From: a virus
Direction: 5' to 3' (one strand)
Length of the DNA stretch: 21,353 nt
IMG/VR virus record: IMGVR_UViG_3300005613_000471
Coordinates: 1-21,353 of that record
Shown: piece by piece, positions 6,242 to 13,574 of the stretch
Numbering within the stretch: position 1 is the first letter of the stretch
Layout: the number at the start of each line of letters is the position of its first letter
The notes under the pieces: model-generated
What the model was told of the DNA's origin: nothing
What the model saw: only the letters and a program-made list of their open reading frames with translations
Database searches by the model: none
Program-made: the position numbers and the translations under genes

Positions 6242-6255
6242 AACCCCTCTTTTTT
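6232..6255 (+). terminator. Rho-independent terminator after gene 32
   Basis: GAGGGG (6232-6237) pairs with CCCCTC (6244-6249) around a GTAAAA loop, followed by TTTTTT (6250-6255). It ends the rightward block before the convergent gp53 gene, whose stop codon (6254-6256) touches the T run. On the minus strand the hairpin lacks a clean T run, so it probably works one way. Confidence 0.85.
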
Positions 6256-6916
6256 ATTGATAAATTCTAATATTTTCTCCCCTAACAGTATTGTTATTAA
6301 CATATTGTGTGCTCCCCTTTCTATATTTCATAACATCTTCTAGATTTTCTATGGCGACATTTAGGAATTCAGATCTCAATAAGAATATATTTCTTCTGTT
6401 GAGTTGAATATTTTCTTCATACTCTAAGTTAGTAACTTCTTTGGTGATGTTTTTTCTGGTTACTTGATTTCCAGAATTAAAAAAGGTAAAAGTAAATGAT
6501 TCTGGAACCTGAAGACCACCAGGAAGAACTGTTCTTCCTATAGAATCTTTTTGTTCTAGAGTTTCGTAATGGTGAGCATTGAAGAAATTAATATCATCAC
6601 CATACTTTGAGGTCATGTATTTTTGAAAAGCATCTTGAGACAATGGCCATTCGTCTACCAAGTTAATCACATTATTTGAAAGAAGAACGACCCAATCATA
6701 ATATGGGTTATTATAAATTTTATTCGCTACTTGGTCTGGTCGTTCGTCTCCAATGATTTTGTATTCAGTGAAGTTTGTTAGGTCATTAAAGAGATCAGGG
6801 TTTAATTTTGCCCTTCTGAATAAGTTTTTAACAGTAATATATTCTGATATACTAGCACCTGGAAGTCGGCTAATATATTCAAATCTTGGAACGTAAGAAA
6901 AGAAAGGAGTAGGCAT
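6254..6916 (-). CDS. 53: Baseplate wedge subunit gp53
   Basis: A 220-residue homologue of T4 gp53, which joins the baseplate wedges to one another. The segment YKIIGDERPDQVANKIYNNP, followed by DWVVLLSNNVINLVDEWPLS, is the recognisable family core, a LysM-like fold in T4 gp53. The N-terminus (MPTPFFSYVPRFEY) is typical of cyanophage versions. It is the last gene of the leftward late operon; only one base separates it from the gp48 stop. Role and location follow from T4. Confidence 0.88.
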   Translation of the reverse strand: MPTPFFSYVPRFEYISRLPGASISEYITVKNLFRRAKLNPDLFNDLTNFTEYKIIGDERPDQVANKIYNNPYYDWVVLLSNNVINLVDEWPLSQDAFQKYMTSKYGDDINFFNAHHYETLEQKDSIGRTVLPGGLQVPESFTFTFFNSGNQVTRKNITKEVTNLEYEENIQLNRRNIFLLRSEFLNVAIENLEDVMKYRKGSTQYVNNNTVRGENIRIYQ

Positions 6917-6917
6917 T

Positions 6918-8375
6918 TTAGAAACCCATAGATTCGTCTTTCATGTTTATATCATCAGCGTATATTGGTTGAATTTCACTGAACTGCATATTAATTTCAT
7001 AACAAGTCATAGAGGGAAGACCTCTAAATGTCATATAAGAACCCTCTGGTGCATAGTTCACATTGAATGAGGTAAGAGCACAAGGTTTAATTCTATTTAA
7101 GAAAGGATGTTGATTATTTTTACCATCTCCTCCAAAGATATATTCAAGTTTGTAAACATTTGGAGTTAGTAAAAATAAATTTGATTCTGATCTTTGTGGT
7201 AAAGAATTTTGTTTAAATGATTTAATAATGTTTCTTACTTCTCTAGCTTCTTTTTGATCTCTAGGTGTTAGTTTGAAATTATAATTAAAAGTTCTAAGTG
7301 TTGGGCCATTAAAGAGCAGTTCAAGGTTTGGATTAACTACAATTCCCGTTGCTCTTGTAAAAACATTTGCACCAACTGCTTGACCTGCAAAGTAACCAAC
7401 AATTGCAGCAGCAGTATTATCATCTTCTAACGCTTTCGTAATTTCTGTTCCAGCACCCAGTAATGCTTCTTTTGCTTTCTTAAAATCAAGAGTTGCACCC
7501 GAGTTAATTAAACCCATTGCAAGTTTTCCTGCAATCAACTGTAGGGGATTTACTTTATCACCACCCCAAGATATGGAATTACTTTCTGAAATACCAGGAA
7601 GCATAGGCAGAATAGTTGTTACGAGGGATTCTGAACCAAGTCTAGTTTCTATAGACAGTTTATCTTCTTTATTATTAAAATTTAATCCTGCAGGCACATA
7701 TCTGAAGGATGTAAACCTCATGAAATCATATCCCACATCAGGGACACTCATTGGGTATTGAAATAGTTTACCGGCTTCTGTAAAATTTATACCTTTTCCT
7801 TTTTTATCCTTGTTTAGGTTTACTCCTTTAAAATTAATAGAATCTTCCTTTGGCTTTACATCCTCTCCTGTGTTTTCTTCATTTGGATCTACACTTCCGC
7901 CAGGATTGGCTGGTTGAGTTCCGTCTTCATTAGCAGGTGGTTGTGCTGGCGGTGCGTCTGCTGTGTTATCGCCAAGAGATTTATATCCATCGGAACTTGC
8001 TATCTCTTCATACTCCTTTCTGGATGTCGATCCTTGAGCACCGGCAGCATCTTCAGATATAGCGAGTGTGCTTAATTTAATAGATTTATCAACTCTTTTT
8101 TTCTGTTCCTCTTTATCATCAGTTCCAGCAAAAAATGCATCATATAAATTTTGATTAGATACTGATTCTTTATTATTACTACGATTATAACTGTATATTA
8201 ATGTTCTACCAAGTATATTTTCATTATACACATCATAGTTGCCTGTTGCCCTATCAGTAACCACAGCAAGCGTGCCAGTTCTACTAACTCCTGTTCTTTT
8301 TAGATTAGGAAATCTTGCCTGATATCTTGTAGGATCATTTAGTCCCAAAGATTCCCATCCGTCGGGTATTGGCAT
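6918..8375 (-). CDS. 48: Baseplate tail-tube junction protein gp48
   Basis: A 485-residue protein whose C-terminal part (about 330-480) has a tube-like domain: GPTLRTFNYNFKLTPRDQKE, then IIKSFKQNSLPQ and a terminal block with GSYMTFRGLPSMTCYEINMQF. In T4, gp48 caps the hub and, with gp54, starts tube growth. The N-terminal third differs: residues about 136-180 form a Pro/Glu/Asn-rich linker (APPAQPPANEDG) that looks disordered. The protein is longer than T4 gp48 (about 364 aa), mainly through this N-terminal part. An AATAAATA late box (8389-8396) precedes the start. Confidence 0.82.
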   Translation of the reverse strand: MPIPDGWESLGLNDPTRYQARFPNLKRTGVSRTGTLAVVTDRATGNYDVYNENILGRTLIYSYNRSNNKESVSNQNLYDAFFAGTDDKEEQKKRVDKSIKLSTLAISEDAAGAQGSTSRKEYEEIASSDGYKSLGDNTADAPPAQPPANEDGTQPANPGGSVDPNEENTGEDVKPKEDSINFKGVNLNKDKKGKGINFTEAGKLFQYPMSVPDVGYDFMRFTSFRYVPAGLNFNNKEDKLSIETRLGSESLVTTILPMLPGISESNSISWGGDKVNPLQLIAGKLAMGLINSGATLDFKKAKEALLGAGTEITKALEDDNTAAAIVGYFAGQAVGANVFTRATGIVVNPNLELLFNGPTLRTFNYNFKLTPRDQKEAREVRNIIKSFKQNSLPQRSESNLFLLTPNVYKLEYIFGGDGKNNQHPFLNRIKPCALTSFNVNYAPEGSYMTFRGLPSMTCYEINMQFSEIQPIYADDINMKDESMGF

Positions 8376-8383
8376 TTGACTTT

Positions 8384-8779
8384 TTAGTTATTTATTTGAA
8401 AACTTTGATATGGAATGGAGCGCATGTCCTCAAGTTCCAGTGGATAAACTAAATGTAAATCATTATTTCCAACTTCATTCCAGGTATAGTTCCTGAATGG
8501 TTCATTACCTAATGCTGCCCAGTGATAATTAACACCTTTGAACCCCCAATTAAAAACACCGATACATGCTATCAAAGGGAATTGATCATATTGAATTCGT
8601 GGTGTCTTAGGACGATAAATGAACGTATAATATCTACCGACTTGTGGAACAAGTTCTGTTGTTGTTAGAACAGACATTAATTCTAAGAACATATCATCAG
8701 GTTGTCCTGCATTTATGATACCATCACGAAGGTATTCAATTCTATTTGTGTCGCTTATTAGGTAGTCTTCTTGTTCCAT
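8384..8779 (-). CDS. Conserved hypothetical, probably baseplate-associated (131 aa)
   Basis: A 131-residue protein starting [20 protein letters not shown], with a central aromatic segment (YYTFIYRPKTPRIQYDQFP, then FNWGFKGVNYHW) and an acidic C-terminal part. It looks like a small beta-rich structural protein. I cannot name its family. Its position between gp4 and gp48 in the leftward late operon makes a virion or baseplate role likely. Its ATG overlaps the stop of the GIY-YIG gene (TAATG). Confidence 0.75.
   Translation of the reverse strand: MEQEDYLISDTNRIEYLRDGIINAGQPDDMFLELMSVLTTTELVPQVGRYYTFIYRPKTPRIQYDQFPLIACIGVFNWGFKGVNYHWAALGNEPFRNYTWNEVGNNDLHLVYPLELEDMRSIPYQSFQINN
8389..8396 (-). 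promoter_or_regulatory. Late promoter box before gene 48
   Basis: On the minus strand the sequence reads AATAAATA, one mismatch from TATAAATA and a match to the NATAAATA form of cyanophage late promoters. It ends 13 bases before the gp48 ATG and lies in the last codons of the preceding gene. The predicted leader is very short. Confidence 0.4.
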
Positions 8780-9060
8780 TACCCTTTAAGGATAAAGTAT
8801 CTGGATAAACCTGCGTCTTTCATCGCTGCCGTCATAGACGGGTATTCTATACCTTTATATTTAACAGGTTTGGCAGCATAGAACTGCCCTTTCATAAATT
8901 CACTATGTTTCTTTCTTTTTTCTATATCAGTTGAATTTACTTCCGCCATCTTTTGAATATTTTTTTCATGGTCGCCATACATCCTACGACCTGTTCCTTT
9001 GCCAATATAATATGGCGTTCCGTCTTCCCTAAGATAAGCGTAGGTGTAAAATCTATTCAT
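8779..9060 (-). CDS. Shortened GIY-YIG homing endonuclease, likely inactive
   Basis: A 93-residue protein. The first 25 residues are a clear GIY-YIG start ([20 protein letters not shown], then GRR). The last part is an intact NUMOD-type end: a NUMOD3-like [12 protein letters not shown], then [20 protein letters not shown] and RYFILKG. The middle of a normal enzyme, including the conserved catalytic Glu region of the GIY-YIG fold, is missing; free-standing relatives are roughly twice as long. This looks like an in-frame internal deletion that kept both ends. The gene fits exactly between gp4 (stop/start overlap ATGA) and the next gene (TAATG), so selection may keep the reading frame for translational coupling. 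Confidence 0.8.
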   Translation of the reverse strand: MNRFYTYAYLREDGTPYYIGKGTGRRMYGDHEKNIQKMAEVNSTDIEKRKKHSEFMKGQFYAAKPVKYKGIEYPSMTAAMKDAGLSRYFILKG

Positions 9061-9548
9061 CTTTTCCTACGCCTCCTACTTGTATAGTCTTTTCTAGTAT
9101 AATGCTTTTCATCAAATAAGTCATCTTCTGTCATTATCAAAAATTCAACACCATTATCAAGACAGAACTCTGATGCTGCTTTCCACTTTGCTTGGTTAAC
9201 TGCGTATGACTTTACTTCATTAATATAAGTTTTGGTTGTTCTGGTAGGTTTCTTTGGTTCCTTTGTTTGTTTTTTTGGTTTCACTTCAACCACATACTTT
9301 TTCACCTTTCCACCGTTTTCTTTCACTTCAATCAGGTAGTCGGGGTAGTATCGGTGAACTCTATTATCAACAGGTGAAATATATGGTATACTGAATTCTT
9401 CAGACGCCCACCTTAAGATGTTTTCATTGTGATCACACCAGTGACAAAAGCGACGTTCCCAAGACGAACGACACACGATATTGTTTGGGTTGCCTTGATA
9501 TTTTTCAGGGTGAGACGGTTTATAAATTGACTTTATCGTTCCCGCCAT
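9057..9548 (-). CDS. 4: Head completion protein gp4 (PD-(D/E)XK-like)
   Basis: A 163-residue homologue of T4 gp4 (the gp50/gp65 region), needed to complete heads so that tails can attach. The N-terminal [19 protein letters not shown] and [20 protein letters not shown] are the family signature. The block YYPDYLIEV (Asp70) and YVVEVKPKK (Glu88, Lys90) is a PD-(D/E)XK nuclease-type core as in TnsA-like folds, with Glu31 as the extra acidic residue. Whether it cuts DNA at the head vertex is unproven. It is the first gene of the leftward late operon and has a perfect late box 22 bases upstream. Confidence 0.85.
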   Translation of the reverse strand: MAGTIKSIYKPSHPEKYQGNPNNIVCRSSWERRFCHWCDHNENILRWASEEFSIPYISPVDNRVHRYYPDYLIEVKENGGKVKKYVVEVKPKKQTKEPKKPTRTTKTYINEVKSYAVNQAKWKAASEFCLDNGVEFLIMTEDDLFDEKHYTRKDYTSRRRRKR

Positions 9549-9570
9549 ACATAGTAATAGTAATCACGCC

Positions 9571-9578
9571 TATTTATA
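9571..9578 (-). promoter_or_regulatory. Late promoter for the gp4-gp53 operon
   Basis: On the minus strand the bases read TATAAATA, a perfect T4 late box, ending 22 bases before the gp4 ATG (9548). A plus-strand TATAAATG (9575-9582) overlaps it, but its last bases are the gp54-like start codon. Confidence 0.7.
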
Positions 9579-9579
9579 A

Positions 9580-10335
9580 ATGGCAGGACCAAGAGGAAAC
9601 GCACAGAAGATATCGTCACTGAAGACTAAGATTGGTGAACTATCACAAACTAATGTATTTCAAGTTGGTCTTCAACCTCCTGCTGCTGTAAGTCAATTTA
9701 TAAGACGAGAGTATTCTGTCCGTTATAATGAGAATATTGAATTGCTATGTAATAGTGCGACATTGCCTGGAAGCAGATTGGCAACGCATGAACAGTCGCA
9801 AGACTTTTATGGTGTTAGAGAAAGGTATGCGTATAGAAAACAATTTGATGAAACACTTCAATTAAATTTCTATGTTGATATCAACTATGATATAATTACT
9901 TTCTTTGAAGGTTGGCAGAATTATATTATGGGTATAGGTCCGGGTGCTAATCAAACATCGGAAGACGATTATTTAGAACCCACTGCGACATATAGAGTAT
10001 CTTATCCAAAAGGTGCTGCAGGATATGTGACACAGATATTTGTTTCTAAATTTGAAAAAGATTTAAGAGCAAAACAATTGCAGTATGTTTTTACTGATGC
10101 ATTTCCTATAGGATTTAACTCGATGCCGGTTCAGTATGGACCAGCAGAAATTCTTCAAATGACTGTTGATTTTGCTTATACCAAATACGTCAGAGGGGTG
10201 GTACAAGGTGTTCAAAAAACTCCTAGAGGAACTGTTGTAGGAAGTGTTAATTCTAGACCTGGATTCGTAACTGAAGATATTTTATTACCATCAGGTGAAA
10301 TAATTCAAAGAGAAAGAAGAATATCATCTGGTTGA
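9580..10335 (+). CDS. 54: Baseplate tail-tube initiator, gp54-like
   Basis: A 251-residue tube-fold protein. It starts MAGPRGNAQKISSLKTKIGE and has a core like tail-tube proteins: CNSATLPGSRLATHEQ, then RKQFDETLQLNFYVD, IITFFEGWQNYIMG and YPKGAAGYVTQIFVSKFEKD. In T4, gp54 sits on gp48 and nucleates the gp19 tube. The gene starts the rightward tail cluster and precedes gp26. It could be a second tube protein; the place next to gp26/gp51 and opposite gp48 favours gp54. No Shine-Dalgarno is visible, and the start codon overlaps the divergent late boxes. Confidence 0.65.
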   Translation: MAGPRGNAQKISSLKTKIGELSQTNVFQVGLQPPAAVSQFIRREYSVRYNENIELLCNSATLPGSRLATHEQSQDFYGVRERYAYRKQFDETLQLNFYVDINYDIITFFEGWQNYIMGIGPGANQTSEDDYLEPTATYRVSYPKGAAGYVTQIFVSKFEKDLRAKQLQYVFTDAFPIGFNSMPVQYGPAEILQMTVDFAYTKYVRGVVQGVQKTPRGTVVGSVNSRPGFVTEDILLPSGEIIQRERRISSG

Positions 10336-10341
10336 TAAATA
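10334..10341 (+). promoter_or_regulatory. Possible late promoter box before gene 26
   Basis: GATAAATA overlaps the gp54-like stop codon and ends 25 bases before the gp26 ATG. It differs from TATAAATA only at the first, tolerant position. Confidence 0.4.
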
Positions 10342-10366
10342 TACTGACTGAACTTTATGGGTTGTT

Positions 10367-11086
10367 ATGCCTTTACCAAAAATTGCCACACCAACTTATG
10401 AATTGGTGTTACCCTCGACTAAAAATACAATTAAGTACAGACCTTTCTTGGTTAAAGAAGAGAAGTTGCTTGTGCTTGCATTAGAAACTGAAGATACTAA
10501 ACAAATCACACAAGCCATTACAACTGTAATAAAGGGATGTGTTCTTACAAAAAATGTTGATGTTGAAGAACTTCCCACATTTGATATTGAATATCTTTTC
10601 TTGAACATTAGAGGTAAATCTGTTGGTGAGGTTGTAGATGTTAATATCATCTGCCCCGATGATGGTGAGACTGAAGTTCCCGTTAAAATTAATCTTGATG
10701 AAATTGAAGTTCAGTTTGATGAAAATCATACAAAACAAATTAAGATTGATGATAACTTGATGATGGAGATGAAGTATCCATCACTGGAACAATTCATTAA
10801 GAACAACTTTGATTTCAGTGGTGAGTCTAATATGGAACAGTCCTTTGAAATTATTGGAAGTTGTATTGATAAGATCTATAATGAAGAAGAAGTTTGGGCA
10901 ACTGATGATTGTACTAAAGAAGAGATTACTGAATTCTTAGAGCAGATGAATTCAGTTCAGTTTAAAGAAGTAGAGAAATTCTTTAGCACGATGCCTAAAC
11001 TATCGCATGAAATCAAGGTAACAAATCCTAATACTAAAAAGAAAAGCACTGTCGTTCTGGAGGGTTTATCCAGTTTTTTCGGGTAG
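10367..11086 (+). CDS. 26: Baseplate hub protein gp26
   Basis: A 239-residue homologue of T4 gp26, a baseplate hub component. The opening ATPTYELVLPSTKNTIKYRP, followed by FLVKEEKLLVLALETED, is the family signature. Later come DIEYLFLNIRGKSVGE and an acidic middle region. In T4 the gp26/gp51 pair is needed for hub assembly; here gp51 also follows at once. It is acidic, with no membrane segment. Confidence 0.88.
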   Translation: MPLPKIATPTYELVLPSTKNTIKYRPFLVKEEKLLVLALETEDTKQITQAITTVIKGCVLTKNVDVEELPTFDIEYLFLNIRGKSVGEVVDVNIICPDDGETEVPVKINLDEIEVQFDENHTKQIKIDDNLMMEMKYPSLEQFIKNNFDFSGESNMEQSFEIIGSCIDKIYNEEEVWATDDCTKEEITEFLEQMNSVQFKEVEKFFSTMPKLSHEIKVTNPNTKKKSTVVLEGLSSFFG

Positions 11087-11097
11087 GAATGGTACAC

Positions 11098-11268
11098 ATG
11101 GATCTGGAGGGATATTTTAAACTCAATTTCTCCTTGATGCAGTACCATAAATATTCATTGACTGAGATTGAGAACATGATGCCTTGGGAAAGAGACATTT
11201 ATGTTCAACTTCTAAAAAATCACCTAGAGGAAGAGGAACAAAAAGCAAAGGCAAGACAGAATGGATGA
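11098..11268 (+). CDS. 51: Baseplate hub assembly protein gp51-like (56 aa)
   Basis: A 56-residue protein MDLEGYFKLNFSLMQYHKYS, followed by LTEIENMMPWERDIYVQLLK and a charged helical end. The 'F-L-Q-H-YSL-EI--M-PWER--Y' pattern is that of cyanophage gp51 and of many phage tail assembly proteins encoded next to gp26. In T4, gp51 is a catalyst of hub assembly. An in-frame ATG at 11089 would add three residues, but AGGA (11085-11088) touches it directly, while it lies 9 bases from ATG 11098. The end overlaps the next start (11261) by 8 bases. Confidence 0.75.
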   Translation: MDLEGYFKLNFSLMQYHKYSLTEIENMMPWERDIYVQLLKNHLEEEEQKAKARQNG

Positions 11269-13573
11269 AATTCCAGAAGGTTTAGAGGATCTACTAAAAG
11301 ATATATTGGATGATGAGGAGAAGAAACCTTCTCCTCAAAGTTCTTCTGCGCTTGCTGTTATTCCAAAAGTAGAAAAAGAAGAAGAAGATTTAGTTGATGA
11401 TGAAATTGATGAAAGAATTTTAACTTTACTCGGATTAGAAGATGTAACCGACATTGATTATGCCACATATAAATCCCTTTTAAGGGAAAAGGTTGCTGCT
11501 GCCAGAATGTCCGGTAGCACTATGTCTTCTGAAGAAGCAGAAATTATTACCAATGAATTTAAAAGGGTAAAGAAATTAACTGGCAGATTTAAGATAAAGA
11601 AGAAAAAAATAAATGTTGAATCATTTTTTGAAACTGTTCAAGAAAAAACAGAAAGCAAAGAAGAAGATGAAGATATTCCTGATGGATTAGATGATCTAAT
11701 TAATGAAATTAAGGAAGAGGTTGATCTAAAAGAACCTGAGGAGGAAACTCAAGAGGAAAAAGAAGAAAAAGAAGATAAAGCAGAAAAATTTATTAAACTT
11801 ACTCTTGCTCCCAGTTTAAGTAAGATTGAAAAAAATCTTGAGAGTATTCTTGATACACTGACCAAGCAGTTTCAGTTTGATAAGAAGCAAAGTGAGAAGG
11901 CTGCTGATGTTGCACAGACCAGTAGAAAAAGAGAAAGAGAGAAAAAGTCAGAAACAAAAAAAGGTAGTAAAGTAAAAGACACCGCAGATAAAGTAGTCAA
12001 ACCTGTCAAAGGCATGTTTGATATGATAATGGACTTCTTTAAGAACATTCTTCTTGGGGGTGCATTGTTGTGGTTATTAAACTTTTTAAAAGATCCAGCA
12101 AAAGCATTTCAACCAATCATTGATGCTATAAATGGAGTTATAGATTTTTTAAATAATGTCATAAAGACAGTATTTGATTTTGTGTTTGCTCCAGTCAATG
12201 ATGCTCTAAGTGGTATATGGGATGGACTTAATTTTTTAGAAGATAGATTGAATGATGCGACATCATTGTTTGGTCAGGAACCAATTGATAATATAAATGA
12301 AGAAAATAAACCTAAGTTTGAAGCACCGCAAATACCAAAGGTAGAAAATCCATTTAAGAAACCAGAATCAACACCGGCACAAGAACCAACACCAGTCCAA
12401 GGAATGGAAGGCGGTGGTGTTATTTCATCTTTAACTAACAACAATACCCCTACTAATTTTATTAGTAACAACAATACCCCTACTAATTTTATTAGTAACA
12501 ACAATACCCCTACTAATTTTATTAGTAACAACAATACCTCTAATTTCTTTTCTTCTTTAACTAACAATAATACCTCAAGATCTAATTCTTCTTTAATTAA
12601 TAATAAATCAATTAATATTTCAGACTTACTATTCGCTGGTGGTGGTTCTATCACTAGTGATTCTGGACAAAGCATAACAGGTATGGGTGCTGATACACAA
12701 TTAGTTGCTCTTCAACCAGGAGAAGTGGTGATGAGTAAACCTGCTGTTAATCACTATGGTGCGAGTAACCTTCTTGCGATGAATAAAGAAGGTGGTGGAA
12801 CAAACAAACCAAAGACAGGAAAAATAATGGGTATGCAAGGTGGTGGTATGGTTGAAGTGAAGGGCACCGGCAACACCGTTGAAGGAACTTTGAAGTTGAA
12901 GGACTCTACTGGTAAACAGGTAGGCAAAACCTATAGCGCCATCAGTGGCACATACGCTGGTATGAACGTTCCTCAAAACAGAAGATCTACAACTAGAAAC
13001 GCCCCAATACCAGATGGTAACTATAAGTTACTTGGTTTTGAAAAGCACGGACCCTATCCTGGACTGCCTGGCATAGGTCATTGGAGCACATATATTGCAA
13101 ACGCTGGTGGGTCTATTGGTAGTAGAAGTGGTCTCATGCTTCATAGTGATATTGGAAGTAACGGAACACTTGGATGTGTCGGTGTAGAACTTGGTGGTGT
13201 CGCAGGAACAAAATCTGAACAAGAATTTTTACAGGCATACCAGCAGGTAAATCCGGAAAAGATTAAGATTGCACTAGGTGGTGGCGGTGGTGATGCTAGT
13301 GAAGTTGCATCAGTTGATAGAAAACCAACCCCTGATAACTCCGATAAAGCAGCTAAAATAAGACCACCATCTGGACGCACGAACACAACACCAAAAGCAC
13401 CTGCACCTGCCCGATTTACTGGTGTGGTATTGCCCACTATGCAACAATCAAGAAATAAGGCACCATCAAGTGGTTCAGTTATGTCTGGTAAAAATGTTCC
13501 CAACATATCTCCAATTGATTTAGGTAACACTGAACTGATGGTCATCAAAGCAATCTATAATATCGTAGGATAA
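11261..13573 (+). CDS. Large tail protein with YkuD-like (L,D-transpeptidase-like) domain
   Basis: A 770-residue modular protein. Residues 1-250 are highly charged and helical, with a duplicated motif (IPEGLEDLLKDI at 4-15, IPDGLDDLINEI at 139-150). A hydrophobic segment follows (262-276, NILLGGALLWLL). Residues 392-430 hold three full NNNTPTNFIS units and a partial fourth. LVALQPGEVVMSKPAVNHYG (481-500) matches a motif common near the end of tape-measure and related tail proteins. Residues about 530-672 resemble a YkuD-type fold, with His628 and Cys639 in HSDIGSNGTLGCVG as the expected catalytic pair. The C-terminus has a DRKPTPDNSDKA box shared with the next gene. It could be the tape measure or a hub protein that remodels peptidoglycan during injection; which one is open. 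Confidence 0.7.
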   Translation: MDEIPEGLEDLLKDILDDEEKKPSPQSSSALAVIPKVEKEEEDLVDDEIDERILTLLGLEDVTDIDYATYKSLLREKVAAARMSGSTMSSEEAEIITNEFKRVKKLTGRFKIKKKKINVESFFETVQEKTESKEEDEDIPDGLDDLINEIKEEVDLKEPEEETQEEKEEKEDKAEKFIKLTLAPSLSKIEKNLESILDTLTKQFQFDKKQSEKAADVAQTSRKREREKKSETKKGSKVKDTADKVVKPVKGMFDMIMDFFKNILLGGALLWLLNFLKDPAKAFQPIIDAINGVIDFLNNVIKTVFDFVFAPVNDALSGIWDGLNFLEDRLNDATSLFGQEPIDNINEENKPKFEAPQIPKVENPFKKPESTPAQEPTPVQGMEGGGVISSLTNNNTPTNFISNNNTPTNFISNNNTPTNFISNNNTSNFFSSLTNNNTSRSNSSLINNKSINISDLLFAGGGSITSDSGQSITGMGADTQLVALQPGEVVMSKPAVNHYGASNLLAMNKEGGGTNKPKTGKIMGMQGGGMVEVKGTGNTVEGTLKLKDSTGKQVGKTYSAISGTYAGMNVPQNRRSTTRNAPIPDGNYKLLGFEKHGPYPGLPGIGHWSTYIANAGGSIGSRSGLMLHSDIGSNGTLGCVGVELGGVAGTKSEQEFLQAYQQVNPEKIKIALGGGGGDASEVASVDRKPTPDNSDKAAKIRPPSGRTNTTPKAPAPARFTGVVLPTMQQSRNKAPSSGSVMSGKNVPNISPIDLGNTELMVIKAIYNIVG
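12437..12538 (+). repeat. Three and a half 30-bp tandem repeats
   Basis: Units at 12437-12466, 12467-12496 and 12497-12526 are identical, with a partial fourth at 12527-12538. Each codes for NNNTPTNFIS and contains the perfect inverted repeat ACTAAT-TTT-ATTAGT. Degenerate relatives follow to about 12610. Identity at third codon positions points to recent slippage or duplication. Confidence 0.9.
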
Positions 13574-13574
13574 G

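Noticed and set aside
11146-11153. CATAAATA as a late promoter before the 770-residue gene
   Set aside because: It encodes conserved residues of gp51 and lies over 100 bases from the next start, so a chance match is more likely.
12437-12538. CRISPR array
   Set aside because: The repeats are contiguous with no spacers and stay in one reading frame.
12274-12675. Antisense frame of 133 codons with Leu/Val repeats
   Set aside because: It is the reverse reading of the 30-bp tandem repeats and has no independent support.
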